This document shows, one piece after another, positions 34,578 to 42,795 of a stretch of DNA of 64,000 nt (position 1 is its first letter; every line of letters starts with the position of its first letter). This stretch comes from Moduliflexus sp964602655 (GTDB taxonomy: Bacteria; Moduliflexota; Moduliflexia; Moduliflexales; Moduliflexaceae): NCBI GenBank assembly GCA_964602655.1, contig CAZRSF010000005.1, forward strand, positions 60,229 to 124,228. Reading direction: 5' to 3'. The position numbers were made by a program, and so were the translations under genes. A model generated the notes under the pieces. The model searched no databases, was not told the DNA's origin, and saw only the letters and a list, made by a program, of their open reading frames with translations.

Positions 34578-36281
34578 ATGAAATTACCTTACGGGCTGGC
34601 GGGATTTCGCAAAATTCGGCAGCAAGGCTATCTGTATATTGATAAAACGCGCTACATCGAAACGTTAGAGGCGCTGCCGGAAAGTCATCTCGTGCTGCTG
34701 CGTTCGCGGCGGTTCGGCAAATCGCTGTTTGTCGATCTGCTGCGCTGCTATTATGATCGCCGCGCCGCTGCCGACTTCGACGCCTTGTTTCAGGGCTTAT
34801 ACATCCACGCCCATCCCACGCCGCGCCATCATGCGTATTTGATCTTGTCGTTCGATTTCAGCGCGATTGATACCCGCACGTTGCGCGACGCCGAAGAGGG
34901 CTTTGCGTTAGAAGTCCGGCGAAGCGTCGAATTTCTGCTGGCGCAATATCGCGAATTTTTTACGGATGCCGATCAACAAGCGATCCTATCGAACCACAAA
35001 CCGAATGATCTGTTGAATGCGCTCTTCCAACGGATGCGGCTCAACAGCGTCGCCGAAAAAATTTACGTGCTGATTGACGAATACGATCATTTCGCCAATA
35101 ATCTGTTGGCGCAAGATAAAACGCTGTTTCAGGATTTGGTGCGCACCGATGGCTATGTCCGCCCGTTTTTCGAAGCGTTGAAGCGCGGCGCGGGGGATGT
35201 CGTGGATCGGATGTTCATCACCGGCGTCCTGCCGATTCTGCTGGATTCACTGACCAGCGGCTTCAACATCGCGAAAAATAAATCTACCGATTTGGCGCTG
35301 AATGAGGTGTTGGGCTTTACCGAAGCCGAAATCCTGCCGATTCTTCAATGGTTGGGCTGCGAAGACCGGCTTTCCGAAATCCGCACGTATTACAACGGCT
35401 ACCGCTTCAATGAAGATGCGCCGCAGACTGTCTATAACAGCGACATGATTTTGTATTATGGCACGGAGTACGACCGCGAGCGGCATTCGATTCGAAATAT
35501 GGTGGACATCAATGTCGTCAGTGATTACAGCAAAATCCGGGCGATTCTCAGCATCGGCGACCGGCAGGTCGAGGAAACGATTCTGACGCAGATCGTGGAA
35601 GAGGGCGTGGTCACGATCAATGAAATTGCGCAACTCTTTACGCTGACGCGGGAAACGGAGTTTCGCTTCGACGCCAAAGCGCTGATCAGCCTGCTGTTTT
35701 ACATGGGCTATTTGACGATTACCGGAAAAACCGCAGGCGGGTTAGAATTGCGAATGCCGAATCTGGTCTTGAAAAGCCTGTATTTGGATTACATGCGCCA
35801 TGTCCTGATGCAGCGCGGCCAGACGCGCATTGACGGCATGAAACAGGATGAAATGCTGCGCGATTTATTGCGCGGCAAACTCGATCTGCTGATCGCACTC
35901 ACAGAAAACCTCTTGAAGGGGTTGTCGAATCGCGATTACGAACGCTTTGACGAAAAATATATCAAGGTCGTGATCTTGAGTTTGCTCTCCAATGTGAATT
36001 ACTACATCCCGCGCAGCGAATACGAAGTCAACGCCGACGGCTACGTCGATCTCTATTTGCAGGCCGCCTACGAACCGGCTGCGTCCGCCAGCTATTTCAT
36101 CGAATTGAAATACGTCAAAGCCCGCGCCACGAAAGCGATACGCACCAACCAGGCCAGCAACGGCGTCGCCGCCATGCAGACGTATCTACAAAGCGCGGCG
36201 GCGCAAAGCGTCAAACATTTACAGGCATATGTGCTGGTATTTCAGAAAGACCGGTGCGTCGAGAAGATTCGTGTGAACTGA
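34578..36281 (+). CDS. AAA-ATPase-like / PD-(D/E)XK nuclease protein (DUF1703 type)
   Basis: 567 residues. N-terminal 'LPYGLAGFRKIRQQGYLYID' and 'LLRSRRFGKSLFVDLL' (Walker A-like) are the AAA-ATPase_like family; 'VYNSDMILYYG' is part of its core. The C-terminal 120 residues hold the associated PD-(D/E)XK nuclease-like domain: 'NVNYYIPRSEYEVNADGYVD' and 'ASASYFIELKYVKA', with Asp and Glu-x-Lys. Such genes are amplified in gut and environmental bacteria and may be mobile or defence-related, but the function is untested. CATAGGAGGAG precedes the ATG. It opens the accessory region to its right. Confidence 0.9.
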   Translation: MKLPYGLAGFRKIRQQGYLYIDKTRYIETLEALPESHLVLLRSRRFGKSLFVDLLRCYYDRRAAADFDALFQGLYIHAHPTPRHHAYLILSFDFSAIDTRTLRDAEEGFALEVRRSVEFLLAQYREFFTDADQQAILSNHKPNDLLNALFQRMRLNSVAEKIYVLIDEYDHFANNLLAQDKTLFQDLVRTDGYVRPFFEALKRGAGDVVDRMFITGVLPILLDSLTSGFNIAKNKSTDLALNEVLGFTEAEILPILQWLGCEDRLSEIRTYYNGYRFNEDAPQTVYNSDMILYYGTEYDRERHSIRNMVDINVVSDYSKIRAILSIGDRQVEETILTQIVEEGVVTINEIAQLFTLTRETEFRFDAKALISLLFYMGYLTITGKTAGGLELRMPNLVLKSLYLDYMRHVLMQRGQTRIDGMKQDEMLRDLLRGKLDLLIALTENLLKGLSNRDYERFDEKYIKVVILSLLSNVNYYIPRSEYEVNADGYVDLYLQAAYEPAASASYFIELKYVKARATKAIRTNQASNGVAAMQTYLQSAAAQSVKHLQAYVLVFQKDRCVEKIRVN

Positions 36282-36382
36282 ACAATTTCAGCAGCATTGC
36301 AAACTATCTCTTTTGCACCATATCCTGATCGGGGGGATGACGATGAACAAGCGCATCGGCGGCGCGAATCCGAATAATTCGT

Positions 36383-36646
36383 TCAAAGATTCCGCGATAT
36401 TCGATTCAACAGACTGATATAATCGTCAATCGCTTCGTATCGGTCGAGATCATTTTCTTCAGCAGCGGAAAGCGGCTGCGTTTGCTGCTTGCGAAGCAAC
36501 GAATCAATCCGTGACTGTACGGATTTCGAGGCGCGTAATGTCGGAACGCCTTCATGCAATTCTATGGATAACGCGCCTTCTTTGGGGAGCGACTCCGGGA
36601 AATCGAACGATTTTGGCACGGGTGAAACCATTGTGGCATGCATCAT
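36383..36646 (-). CDS. Small protein of unknown function, second gene of a pair
   Basis: 87 residues; ATG-ATG start with GAGG from the end of the preceding gene. Central acidic and polar segment, helical C-terminus ('DRYEAIDDYISLLNRI'). It starts 5 bp after the stop of the 36652-37071 gene, so the two are translationally coupled. The corresponding second position behind the duplicated first gene (38158-38364) encodes an unrelated sequence. This pattern resembles toxin-antitoxin or polymorphic pairs, but no toxin fold is recognised. Confidence 0.55.
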   Translation of the reverse strand: MMHATMVSPVPKSFDFPESLPKEGALSIELHEGVPTLRASKSVQSRIDSLLRKQQTQPLSAAEENDLDRYEAIDDYISLLNRISRNL

Positions 36647-36651
36647 TTATT

Positions 36652-37071
36652 TTACCTCATCGAAGAAATACAAGTTATCTTACTGTGCGCCGGAAGCGCG
36701 TAGCCTCGGCGCTTGAGCAAAACAGCGGCATAACTCCGGCGAAACATCACAATATCAGCCTCGCGCCGCAACTCCGCTAACTGGCGTTCCTCCTCGTCCG
36801 TCAACGGCGCAGATTTTTTTCGGTCGAGCAGCGTTTCATACATTGCCCATCTTTCCGGCGAAAACACCTGCCGCAACTCCTGTTGTAATGCCAGATCATC
36901 CATCGCCAGCAATGGAAACACGTCGGCATGATATTGGACAGGAATTTCGTCTAATAATGGCGGCAGCGTATGATTCAAACTCCGCAGAATAATGGTTTCT
37001 GCAGGTTGGCGATACAATCTGGCCGCCTGCGTGATCTGCTGATATAACTTGTCAGGCAACTGAATACTCAT
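36652..37071 (-). CDS. Conserved small protein, first gene of a duplicated pair (copy 1)
   Basis: 139 residues. N-terminus 'IQLPDKLYQQITQAARLYRQ' resembles the ribbon or helix of antitoxin-like DNA-binding proteins, followed by 'DEIPVQYHADVFPLLAMDD' and a Glu/Arg-rich helix 'SAPLTDEEERQLAELRREAD'. The C-terminus ends '...CISSMR', and its ATGAGGTAA supplies the ribosome site of the next gene. A second, N-terminally changed copy lies at 38368-38814, about 90% identical over the shared part. The function is unknown; related proteins occur repeatedly in cyanobacteria and Chloroflexi. Confidence 0.7.
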   Translation of the reverse strand: MSIQLPDKLYQQITQAARLYRQPAETIILRSLNHTLPPLLDEIPVQYHADVFPLLAMDDLALQQELRQVFSPERWAMYETLLDRKKSAPLTDEEERQLAELRREADIVMFRRSYAAVLLKRRGYALPAHSKITCISSMR

Positions 37072-37126
37072 CGTGTGAGACAGACATTTCCCCTTTTTTT
37101 ATCCTTTCTTACACTTATCCTTGTAG

Positions 37127-37201
37127 CTACTCAAGCTCCGGAAACTGCGCCTGCAATTTTTTCTCCCCGTCCGCTTTCGGAGATTCGAGGATGTCAATCA
37201 G
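37127..37201 (-). pseudogene. C-terminal gene remnant R1
   Basis: Reads on the minus strand as 'LIDILESPKADGEKKLQAQF' to 'PELE' and a stop, matching remnant R2 at 37996-38157 but four codons shorter. No start or upstream body remains. Confidence 0.6.
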
Positions 37202-37238
37202 CGTGTGAGGAGCAAGGTTTTGTCTGCCTCCGAAAGCT

Positions 37239-37643
37239 CTACAGCTTGAAAAAATCGGTATATCCGCCAGCCAGCAGATGAGCCTTTAATTTTTTATCGC
37301 CAGTCCATAACGACGCATGTAAATCAAGCGCTAACGCCACAAACGGGGTATCTTTTTCATCAACGTCTCGACAAAGACGGAAAGCCTCCTGTTTACTGGA
37401 TATTGAGACCTCGGCATCTCGCACAAATCGAACAACCTGGATGAGTTGTTCGAAGGTGACATAAAAATCCTGGGAGGGTCGGCGCGTATAGCACTGGATT
37501 TTTTCTTTCTTTTCGTAAATTTCTCGAAACGCAAAATTCGGCGCAAAGAACTGGTGTCCCTTGCGAAACAACGCCTCTTCACGGTCAGAATTTTTGCTGA
37601 GCAGCGTTGAAAACATGATATTCGTATCAATGACGATCTGCAT
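37239..37643 (-). CDS. PIN-domain toxin (VapC-like)
   Basis: 134 residues. PIN fold motifs: 'IVIDTNIMFSTLL' (first Asp), an internal Glu, 'DVDEKDTPFVALAL' (acidic cluster) and 'WTGDKKLKAHL' (last Asp). PIN toxins are Mg-dependent ribonucleases. The start overlaps the end of the small upstream gene (37627-37902), the normal antitoxin-then-toxin order, so this is a type II pair. A gene remnant follows. Confidence 0.85.
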   Translation of the reverse strand: MQIVIDTNIMFSTLLSKNSDREEALFRKGHQFFAPNFAFREIYEKKEKIQCYTRRPSQDFYVTFEQLIQVVRFVRDAEVSISSKQEAFRLCRDVDEKDTPFVALALDLHASLWTGDKKLKAHLLAGGYTDFFKL

Positions 37644-37902
37644 GCGGCACTCCTTGCAGATATTCCCGGCGATGACTCAGCCACCATTGGTCTTTGCCGA
37701 GATCGCTCAATTTTACGCAGAAATCCTGCACTTGCTCGTCATTATCGAAGTCAACCGTTTTCGCCAATTCATCGATCCTCCGTTCTGCATCGCCATAGGG
37801 AATAACGGAAAGTTCATAACGGTCTTTGGGAAATAAGTCAAACAGCGAGACAATCCGCTCGACAATGCGTTCATCGGCTTTGATCACCATAGTTTTCATC
37901 AT
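37627..37902 (-). CDS. Putative antitoxin of the PIN toxin
   Basis: 91 residues. No clear DNA-binding motif, but size, acidic character ('VDFDNDEQVQDF') and the 17-bp overlap with the PIN gene fit an antitoxin. GGAGAAG lies before tandem ATGs. The family is not recognised. Confidence 0.65.
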   Translation of the reverse strand: MMKTMVIKADERIVERIVSLFDLFPKDRYELSVIPYGDAERRIDELAKTVDFDNDEQVQDFCVKLSDLGKDQWWLSHRREYLQGVPHADRH

Positions 37903-37995
37903 ACGACTTCTCCTTTTAGTGCGTCAAGGTTGCTGCCATCAGAGCTTCCAGTTCTTTCCTTGAGCTAAAATCCTTTCTTACACGCATCCTTGTAG

Positions 37996-38157
37996 TTACT
38001 CAAGTTCCGGGAACTGCGCCTTCAACTCCTGCAATTTTTTCTCCCCATCCGCTTTCGGCGCTTCGAGGATGTCAATCAGCCTCTTTCGAGCGCCGCAAAC
38101 AGCCAATCCAGTACGCTCGAAACTTCGTCGGAATGTTGCATCGAGTCCGGGAATGGC
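37996..38157 (-). pseudogene. C-terminal gene remnant R2, frameshifted
   Basis: Minus-strand reading gives 'FPDSMQHSDEVSSVLDWLF' to 'AALER', then a frame change into 'LIDILEAPKADGEKKLQELK' to 'PELE' and a stop. The second part matches R1 at 37127. The parent gene is unidentified; both are the tails of one family whose bodies have been lost. Confidence 0.6.
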
Positions 38158-38364
38158 TTAGTTATGCCTCAAATCTTGAACTCCTTTGTAACAGAATTCC
38201 CAGTCCGCCAAATCATTTTCCCAGAGTTTCGAAATCGTTGTTTCAATCTGTTTGACAAATTCTTCGTCTTCGGCTGTTCGCTCGGCAAATTGCGGAAACG
38301 CCATTCCGTATTTCACCTGATATGACGTATTTCGCTGCCGCAATTCGGTAATCGTCATTATCAT
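38158..38364 (-). CDS. Small protein, second gene of the duplicated pair (copy 2)
   Basis: 68 residues ('MTITELRQRNTSYQVKYGMA', 'FVKQIETTISKLWENDLADW'), helical and acidic. It starts just after the stop of the truncated copy at 38368 and uses GAGGT from that end as its ribosome site. It is unrelated to the second gene of copy 1 (36383-36646), so the second position is variable. Confidence 0.5.
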   Translation of the reverse strand: MIMTITELRQRNTSYQVKYGMAFPQFAERTAEDEEFVKQIETTISKLWENDLADWEFCYKGVQDLRHN

Positions 38365-38367
38365 AAT

Positions 38368-38814
38368 TTACCTCATCGAAGAAATACAAGTCATCTTACT
38401 GTGCGCCGGAAGCGCGTAACCGCGCCGTTTGAGCAGGACGGCGGCATAAATCCGGCGAAACATCACAATATCCGCCTCGCGCCGCAGTTCCGCTAATTGG
38501 CGTTCTTCCTCGTCCGTCAACGACGCAGACTTTTTTCGGTCGAGCAACGTTTCATAGATTGACCAGCGTTCCGGAGAAAACACCTGCCGCAACTCCTGTT
38601 GCAATGCCTGATCATCCATCGCAAGCAATGGAAAGACATCAGCATGATATTGGACAGGAATTTCGTCTAATAATGGCGGAAGCCCATCATTCAGGCTTCG
38701 CAGCATCACGCCACCCTGTTTGACGCTAAGTAATAATTCTTGAAAGTTTTGTTTTTCATAGAAATTCTGGTTTGATGTTCTCTTATATTGATACAATTTG
38801 ACATTTCTTTTCAT
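38368..38814 (-). pseudogene. N-terminally altered copy of the 36652 gene (copy 2)
   Basis: From 'LRSLNDGLPPLLDEIPVQYH' to the end it is about 90% identical to copy 1. The first 36 or so codons are AT-rich, unrelated and start with KRNVKLYQYK. Homology breaks within the first third, so the original N-terminus was replaced when the AT-rich segment to its right arrived. It may still be translated, either as a chimera or from an internal ATG near 38706. Confidence 0.6.
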
Positions 38815-38817
38815 TAA

Positions 38818-40005
38818 TTAAGGATTTTCTGAAAGATGCAATGACATCGTTTCAATATATCGCCTTAATATATCATTCCAATGTTCCCAAAGAATTTTCC
38901 AGTATAAATCTGAATCATAAATTTTACGCTCCTGGTTGGGCGCAATTTCTTCTGAAATTTTTCCAATGCTTACTTCAAGACCATCATTTTTAATTTTGAA
39001 ACTAATTTGGCTATAAATAAATTGATTTTCGATTTTGTAAACTACACTCATCGCTGAAGCAGCGTGTTTATCTTTAGCGAGAGCAGCCAAAATAGTTTTA
39101 GCTTTATGAAGAGAAACACCGACTGTACTAAAATCTTTTATATGATGATCTAAATCTTCTTCAACATTAACAGATTCAACTAAATTTGCTTCTTCAGGAG
39201 ACTCTACTTCTCTATTCCACCTAAACATCTCTATTGAAGGCACATCTCTTATCTTCGATTGCGCCATAACTGGATTCTCAAGTAATCCCATCATAAATTG
39301 GTTAGATGAGGAACAATTACGAAAAAAATAAGGAAAACAATTGCTTGGATTTTTTATAGGCGCTTTAAGAGATAAAACTCTTATCCTGCATTGAAATAGT
39401 TCTTCACGTTTTAGCATCTTTACAAATTCATCTCTTATCTGAGCATAATCAGAACTTGTTGTGGGCTGTATCAAAACACAAAAGAGTGCATGGTCGATAT
39501 TCCATTTTAAGCCTGTATCATATATAAATAATCGCGTGTCTATAGGGGTATCTCTGAACATACTTAAATCGGATTTTACCCGTGAACGATTATAACGAAA
39601 CCGACATTCAAGTAGATTATCATTCTGCTGGGTTACCCTTGTAATGCCTTGTAAATTTTCGTCATTTATCGAATCTTTACGTGTCCATTTAACGGCATAG
39701 CTTAATTTGTTATAGAATGTTTTTAGGCTAACTTCTGCATCTGCTTGAATTAAGAAACCCGTCACATGATTGGCATCTTCTGATAATGCATACATATCTC
39801 GTAAGCGTTTTGTTGTGGTATAATCCCATGATATAACATAAGCGCAATAATTTAATATTTCTTCTGTGGTTCCTTGAAGAATTATTCCCATATTATCAAA
39901 TAATTCTATTAATTTATCACGTCCTAATTTCTCCATGATAAATCGTAAATCGTATGAATTCATTATTGGCAAAACATCTTTAAGAATTGGAATAGGTGAT
40001 AGCAT
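38818..40005 (-). CDS. AT-rich island gene 1, function unknown
   Basis: 395 residues. Appears soluble. Begins 'ILKDVLPIMNSYDLRFIMEK', with an N-terminal helical segment ('LIELFDNMGIILQGTTEEIL') that could be a small adaptor domain, a mid region of mixed strands, and a C-terminal helical part ('LYWKILWEHWNDILRRYIE'). Base composition is strikingly AT-rich compared with all genes around it. It is 18 bp downstream of the PD-(D/E)XK gene on the same strand, so both form one operon. I do not recognise the family. By position it is the partner of a nuclease and could be its sensor, adaptor or immunity component. Confidence 0.75.
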   Translation of the reverse strand: MLSPIPILKDVLPIMNSYDLRFIMEKLGRDKLIELFDNMGIILQGTTEEILNYCAYVISWDYTTTKRLRDMYALSEDANHVTGFLIQADAEVSLKTFYNKLSYAVKWTRKDSINDENLQGITRVTQQNDNLLECRFRYNRSRVKSDLSMFRDTPIDTRLFIYDTGLKWNIDHALFCVLIQPTTSSDYAQIRDEFVKMLKREELFQCRIRVLSLKAPIKNPSNCFPYFFRNCSSSNQFMMGLLENPVMAQSKIRDVPSIEMFRWNREVESPEEANLVESVNVEEDLDHHIKDFSTVGVSLHKAKTILAALAKDKHAASAMSVVYKIENQFIYSQISFKIKNDGLEVSIGKISEEIAPNQERKIYDSDLYWKILWEHWNDILRRYIETMSLHLSENP

Positions 40006-40023
40006 ATGACATTCCTCCCTTAT

Positions 40024-40977
40024 TTATTTTTGTAATACTGGATAGGCTGGGTTAAATCCTTGTATAGATAAGAAGCCTTTCTGAATATTGAACTTATGTT
40101 CTATATTACTACGAAATGTATCATTCCATAAACCAATTTTACTCGGATTGTTAGGAGGAAAATCCCAAACAAAAACATGAAGCCCTTGAGATGTATTAAT
40201 ATGCTGTCCCAACGTTTCAATTACAGACGATGCAAAATATTTAAGCCTTCTTGAGGATGTCTCACCCAAATAGAAGCAGACCAACCGATATTGATTCGTA
40301 TCTTCGTTCACAATCGCTCTTAAGAATATGTTCTCACTACGCATCATCATTAAATTAGGGTGATCATAAGGGCCAAGCTTGGGATATTCAAATTTATAAT
40401 TTCCTGGAAGTTTATGACGCCCTATTAATTCCAAAAGTTGCTTTATGAGATTTTGTAGTTTAAGTAAACGTTCATTATCAAAAATTGAAATCACAACTAA
40501 TTCATCGATAGGCTTTTGCTTATTTTTAAATTCTTTCACTGCGTTGTAAACTATTTTTTCATATTCTAAATAATGATATGGCTCATCAATCCAAATAGTC
40601 AACAAACCTTCTTGAACCTGAACAACTCCAGTATCACTCATCTCTTGAAATGGTCGATGAAATAAGCCTTTATTCGTATTTAATACTCCACTATTTACAC
40701 CATCAAGCCATTTTGGCAATTGGTATTTTAGGGTTTGTAAGTTCTTACATTTCTTTGATTCGACATGTACACCAATATCATATTTAAGAGTTGGATCAAA
40801 ATACAAACAATTTCCATCAATCCCTTGCTGCCCGGATGAACGAATTTCTACAGGAACATCTATTTCTGAGTTTCTTTCAATGATTTTCCATCCAAAATCC
40901 TGTAAAATTTGAAAAATGATGTGCTCAAAATTATCACCAACCTGCCTTCTGCTTTCAGGTCCTAAACGCATAAGCAT
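40024..40977 (-). CDS. AT-rich island gene 2, PD-(D/E)XK nuclease-like protein
   Basis: 317 residues. The first 80 carry a restriction-nuclease-like core: Glu18 in helix 1 ('GDNFEHIIFQILQDFGW'), Asp54 in 'GIDGN', and Glu73-Ser-Lys75 in 'VHVESKK'. This E...D...ExK spacing is the PD-(D/E)XK fold seen in Mrr-like and many defence nucleases. The remainder ('VVISIFDNERLLKLQNLIKQ', 'LHVFVWDFPPN') is probably a regulatory or recognition domain. First gene of the AT-rich two-gene island. Nuclease-plus-partner pairs of this size occur among anti-phage systems such as GAPS4, but I cannot confirm membership. Confidence 0.75.
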   Translation of the reverse strand: MLMRLGPESRRQVGDNFEHIIFQILQDFGWKIIERNSEIDVPVEIRSSGQQGIDGNCLYFDPTLKYDIGVHVESKKCKNLQTLKYQLPKWLDGVNSGVLNTNKGLFHRPFQEMSDTGVVQVQEGLLTIWIDEPYHYLEYEKIVYNAVKEFKNKQKPIDELVVISIFDNERLLKLQNLIKQLLELIGRHKLPGNYKFEYPKLGPYDHPNLMMMRSENIFLRAIVNEDTNQYRLVCFYLGETSSRRLKYFASSVIETLGQHINTSQGLHVFVWDFPPNNPSKIGLWNDTFRSNIEHKFNIQKGFLSIQGFNPAYPVLQK

Positions 40978-41047
40978 ACCCTTTATGATGAAGAATCGTT
41001 TAAATATGTAACGTATAAGACAATTTCCGAGAATCTATTTTGCGGCA

Positions 41048-41080
41048 GAGTTGTCAACCTATTTGGTAGGCCGACAACTC
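41048..41080. repeat. Inverted repeat GAGTTGTC..GACAACTC
   Basis: 8-nt outer arms with an inner CCTATTTGGTAGG. It lies at the upstream border of the AT-rich island, next to the AAA-gene remnant. Confidence 0.6.
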
Positions 41081-41090
41081 ATTATCAATT

Positions 41091-41117
41091 TTACTTCTCC
41101 AACGTCTTCATAGTTTC
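41091..41117 (-). pseudogene. Remnant of the 3' end of the MoxR AAA gene
   Basis: Reads ETMKTLEK-stop on the minus strand; the intact AAA gene at 41536 ends DAMKTLEK-stop. It marks a duplication or recombination edge beside the AT-rich island. Confidence 0.55.
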
Positions 41118-41131
41118 TATAAAAAAACATC

Positions 41132-41431
41132 CTATTTGATCATCTCGAATATCCGAAGCCCTTGTAAGCCATGCAATTTCTGCTCGGCGCGTTGCAATAA
41201 TTCATATTCTCCCGACCATTCGATAAAATCGGCGGAATCGTCCAATTCGCCACGCTCCATTTTTTCGAAAAAGAGATCGGACGCGAGGCGATACTTTTGC
41301 TCGAATCGGGTGAGCGCCTGTTTCGATAGACGAATGGCAAGCGCGAGCATAGCGATTTCTCGCTGAATCGCCTGCGCAACCGAACGTTCAAGCGCAACCG
41401 GACTGTCGTATTCAAGAATCATTTGTTTCAT
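41132..41431 (-). CDS. Small helical protein, antitoxin-like
   Basis: 99 residues ('MKQMILEYDSPVALERSVAQ', 'ALTRFEQKYRLASDLFFEKM', ends 'GLRIFEMIK'). It matches a small, mostly helical family common in cyanobacteria and other phyla, where it is often the first gene of a two-gene toxin-antitoxin-like pair. No partner follows here: downstream are the AAA remnant and the AT-rich island, so its partner may have been displaced. GAGG precedes the ATG. Confidence 0.65.
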   Translation of the reverse strand: MKQMILEYDSPVALERSVAQAIQREIAMLALAIRLSKQALTRFEQKYRLASDLFFEKMERGELDDSADFIEWSGEYELLQRAEQKLHGLQGLRIFEMIK

Positions 41432-41462
41432 CGAAAACCTCTTGATTTGATAATTTTAATTC

Positions 41463-41523
41463 GACAGGATTGACATGATGAACATGATAAGCAAACTATC
41501 ATGTTCATCATGTCAATCCTGTC
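41463..41523. repeat. 61-nt palindrome with 27-nt perfect arms (J)
   Basis: Arms start GACAGGATTGACATGATG; loop AGCAAAC. It sits 13 bp after the stop of the MoxR AAA gene and could terminate that operon, though there is no U-tract. Confidence 0.85.
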
Positions 41524-41535
41524 AATGCAAAACCT

Positions 41536-42675
41536 CTATTTCTCCAGCGTCTTCATCGCGTCTTTGCCGCCTTCGGAGAACTCGGTCCAGTCGCCTTTAT
41601 CCTCCTGACTTCGCTTTTCGATGACGCCGTGCCAGAATTTGTTCAGCACGGAAATATCTTCCGGCAGGCGGCGCACCAACGTGCCGACGAGCGACCTCGC
41701 CAATATGCGGGCTTCGATTTTGGATTGGCCGAAAAAGTTGCTGTGCAAGATGGCATCTTCCAGCACGCCGATCTGTTCGGCAGTGGAAAGTGCGGATTCG
41801 AGCCGCTGATCGTCGGAGGACGCGGCGTCGCTCGCTTCGCGCAAATCGGCGAAGGTCTGAATCAGAATATCGAGCAGCGTCGGCGGAATTTCGGCGCTGA
41901 AACTGTGTCGTGCTAACAGGTCTTTGACGCGGAATTCGATGATTTCTTTCTCCGATTTTTTGTTCGTGACAATCGGAATCTGCACGAAATTGAAGCGGCG
42001 TTTCAGCGCGGACGACAAATCGTTGACGCCCCGGTCGCGGCTGTTGGCGGTCGCAATGATGTTGAAACCGGGCTGCGCGAAGACGATGTTGTCGTTTTTC
42101 AGTTCGGGAATTGAGATGTATTTTTCGCTGAGAATCGAAATCAGCGCGTCCTGCACGTCGGAGGTGCAGCGTGTCAATTCCTCGAAACGCCCCATCGCGC
42201 CGCGCTGCATGGCGGTCATCATCGGCGACGGAATGATAGATTGCCGCGATTGCCCCTGCGCGATGACCATCGCGACGTTCCAGGAATATTTGATCTGGTC
42301 TTCGGTCGTGCCTGCCGTGCCTTGCACGACATACGTCGAATTGCCGCAAATCGCGGCAGAGAGGAGTTCCGCGAGCCAGCTTTTGCCCGTGCCGGGGTCG
42401 CCGAGCAGCAGCAAGCCGCGATCCGATGCGAGCGTCACGATGGCGCGTTCCACGAATGACGGGTCGCCGAACCATTTCTGCGAAATCTGTCGGTCGAGCT
42501 TATCCGATGGCATACTGCCCAAAACGAACGTCCGCACCATTTTCGGCGAAAGCTTCCACGTAAACGGCTTCGCGCTCGTGTCTTTCGCTTCCAAATAGGC
42601 GATTTCTTCCTGATATTTGATTTCTGCGGGCTGGCGGAGAATGACGGTTTCTGCTGTTGCCATAATCGCTTGCAT
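41536..42675 (-). CDS. MoxR-type AAA ATPase, YehL-like
   Basis: 379 residues. Begins with 'PAEIKYQEEIAYLEAKD', resembling E. coli YehL as I recall it. Walker A 'GDPGTGKSWLAELL' (about 93-106), 'GRFEELTRCTSDVQDALISI' with the MoxR Walker B region, 'ATANSRDRGVNDLSSALKRR' sensor. MoxR ATPases act as chaperones together with VWA-domain proteins. It follows the VWA gene in the same operon. The ATG at 42675 has GGAG upstream, so it is preferred over the internal ATG at 42663. Confidence 0.9.
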   Translation of the reverse strand: MQAIMATAETVILRQPAEIKYQEEIAYLEAKDTSAKPFTWKLSPKMVRTFVLGSMPSDKLDRQISQKWFGDPSFVERAIVTLASDRGLLLLGDPGTGKSWLAELLSAAICGNSTYVVQGTAGTTEDQIKYSWNVAMVIAQGQSRQSIIPSPMMTAMQRGAMGRFEELTRCTSDVQDALISILSEKYISIPELKNDNIVFAQPGFNIIATANSRDRGVNDLSSALKRRFNFVQIPIVTNKKSEKEIIEFRVKDLLARHSFSAEIPPTLLDILIQTFADLREASDAASSDDQRLESALSTAEQIGVLEDAILHSNFFGQSKIEARILARSLVGTLVRRLPEDISVLNKFWHGVIEKRSQEDKGDWTEFSEGGKDAMKTLEK

Positions 42676-42683
42676 TCACTACT

Positions 42684-42782
42684 CCAGATGTTCAAACATC
42701 TGTCTTTATTCCGTTGTCGCTTCGCGACAAATGCTCGCCCTGAAAGGGCGACGGGATACAGACAGAGGTTTCAACCTCTGGC
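42684..42782. repeat. About 99-nt composite inverted repeat (family D4)
   Basis: Same architecture as D1-D3 with a changed outer stem (CCAGATGTTCAAACATCTG and CAGAGGTTTCAACCTCTG). It lies between the VWA and AAA genes. Confidence 0.8.
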
Positions 42783-42795
42783 AGCGAACATTCCT

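Noticed and set aside
37239..37643. Complete restriction-modification system in the 36-41 kb region
   Set aside because: A PIN toxin and a PD-(D/E)XK protein are present, but no DNA methyltransferase is seen anywhere in the window.
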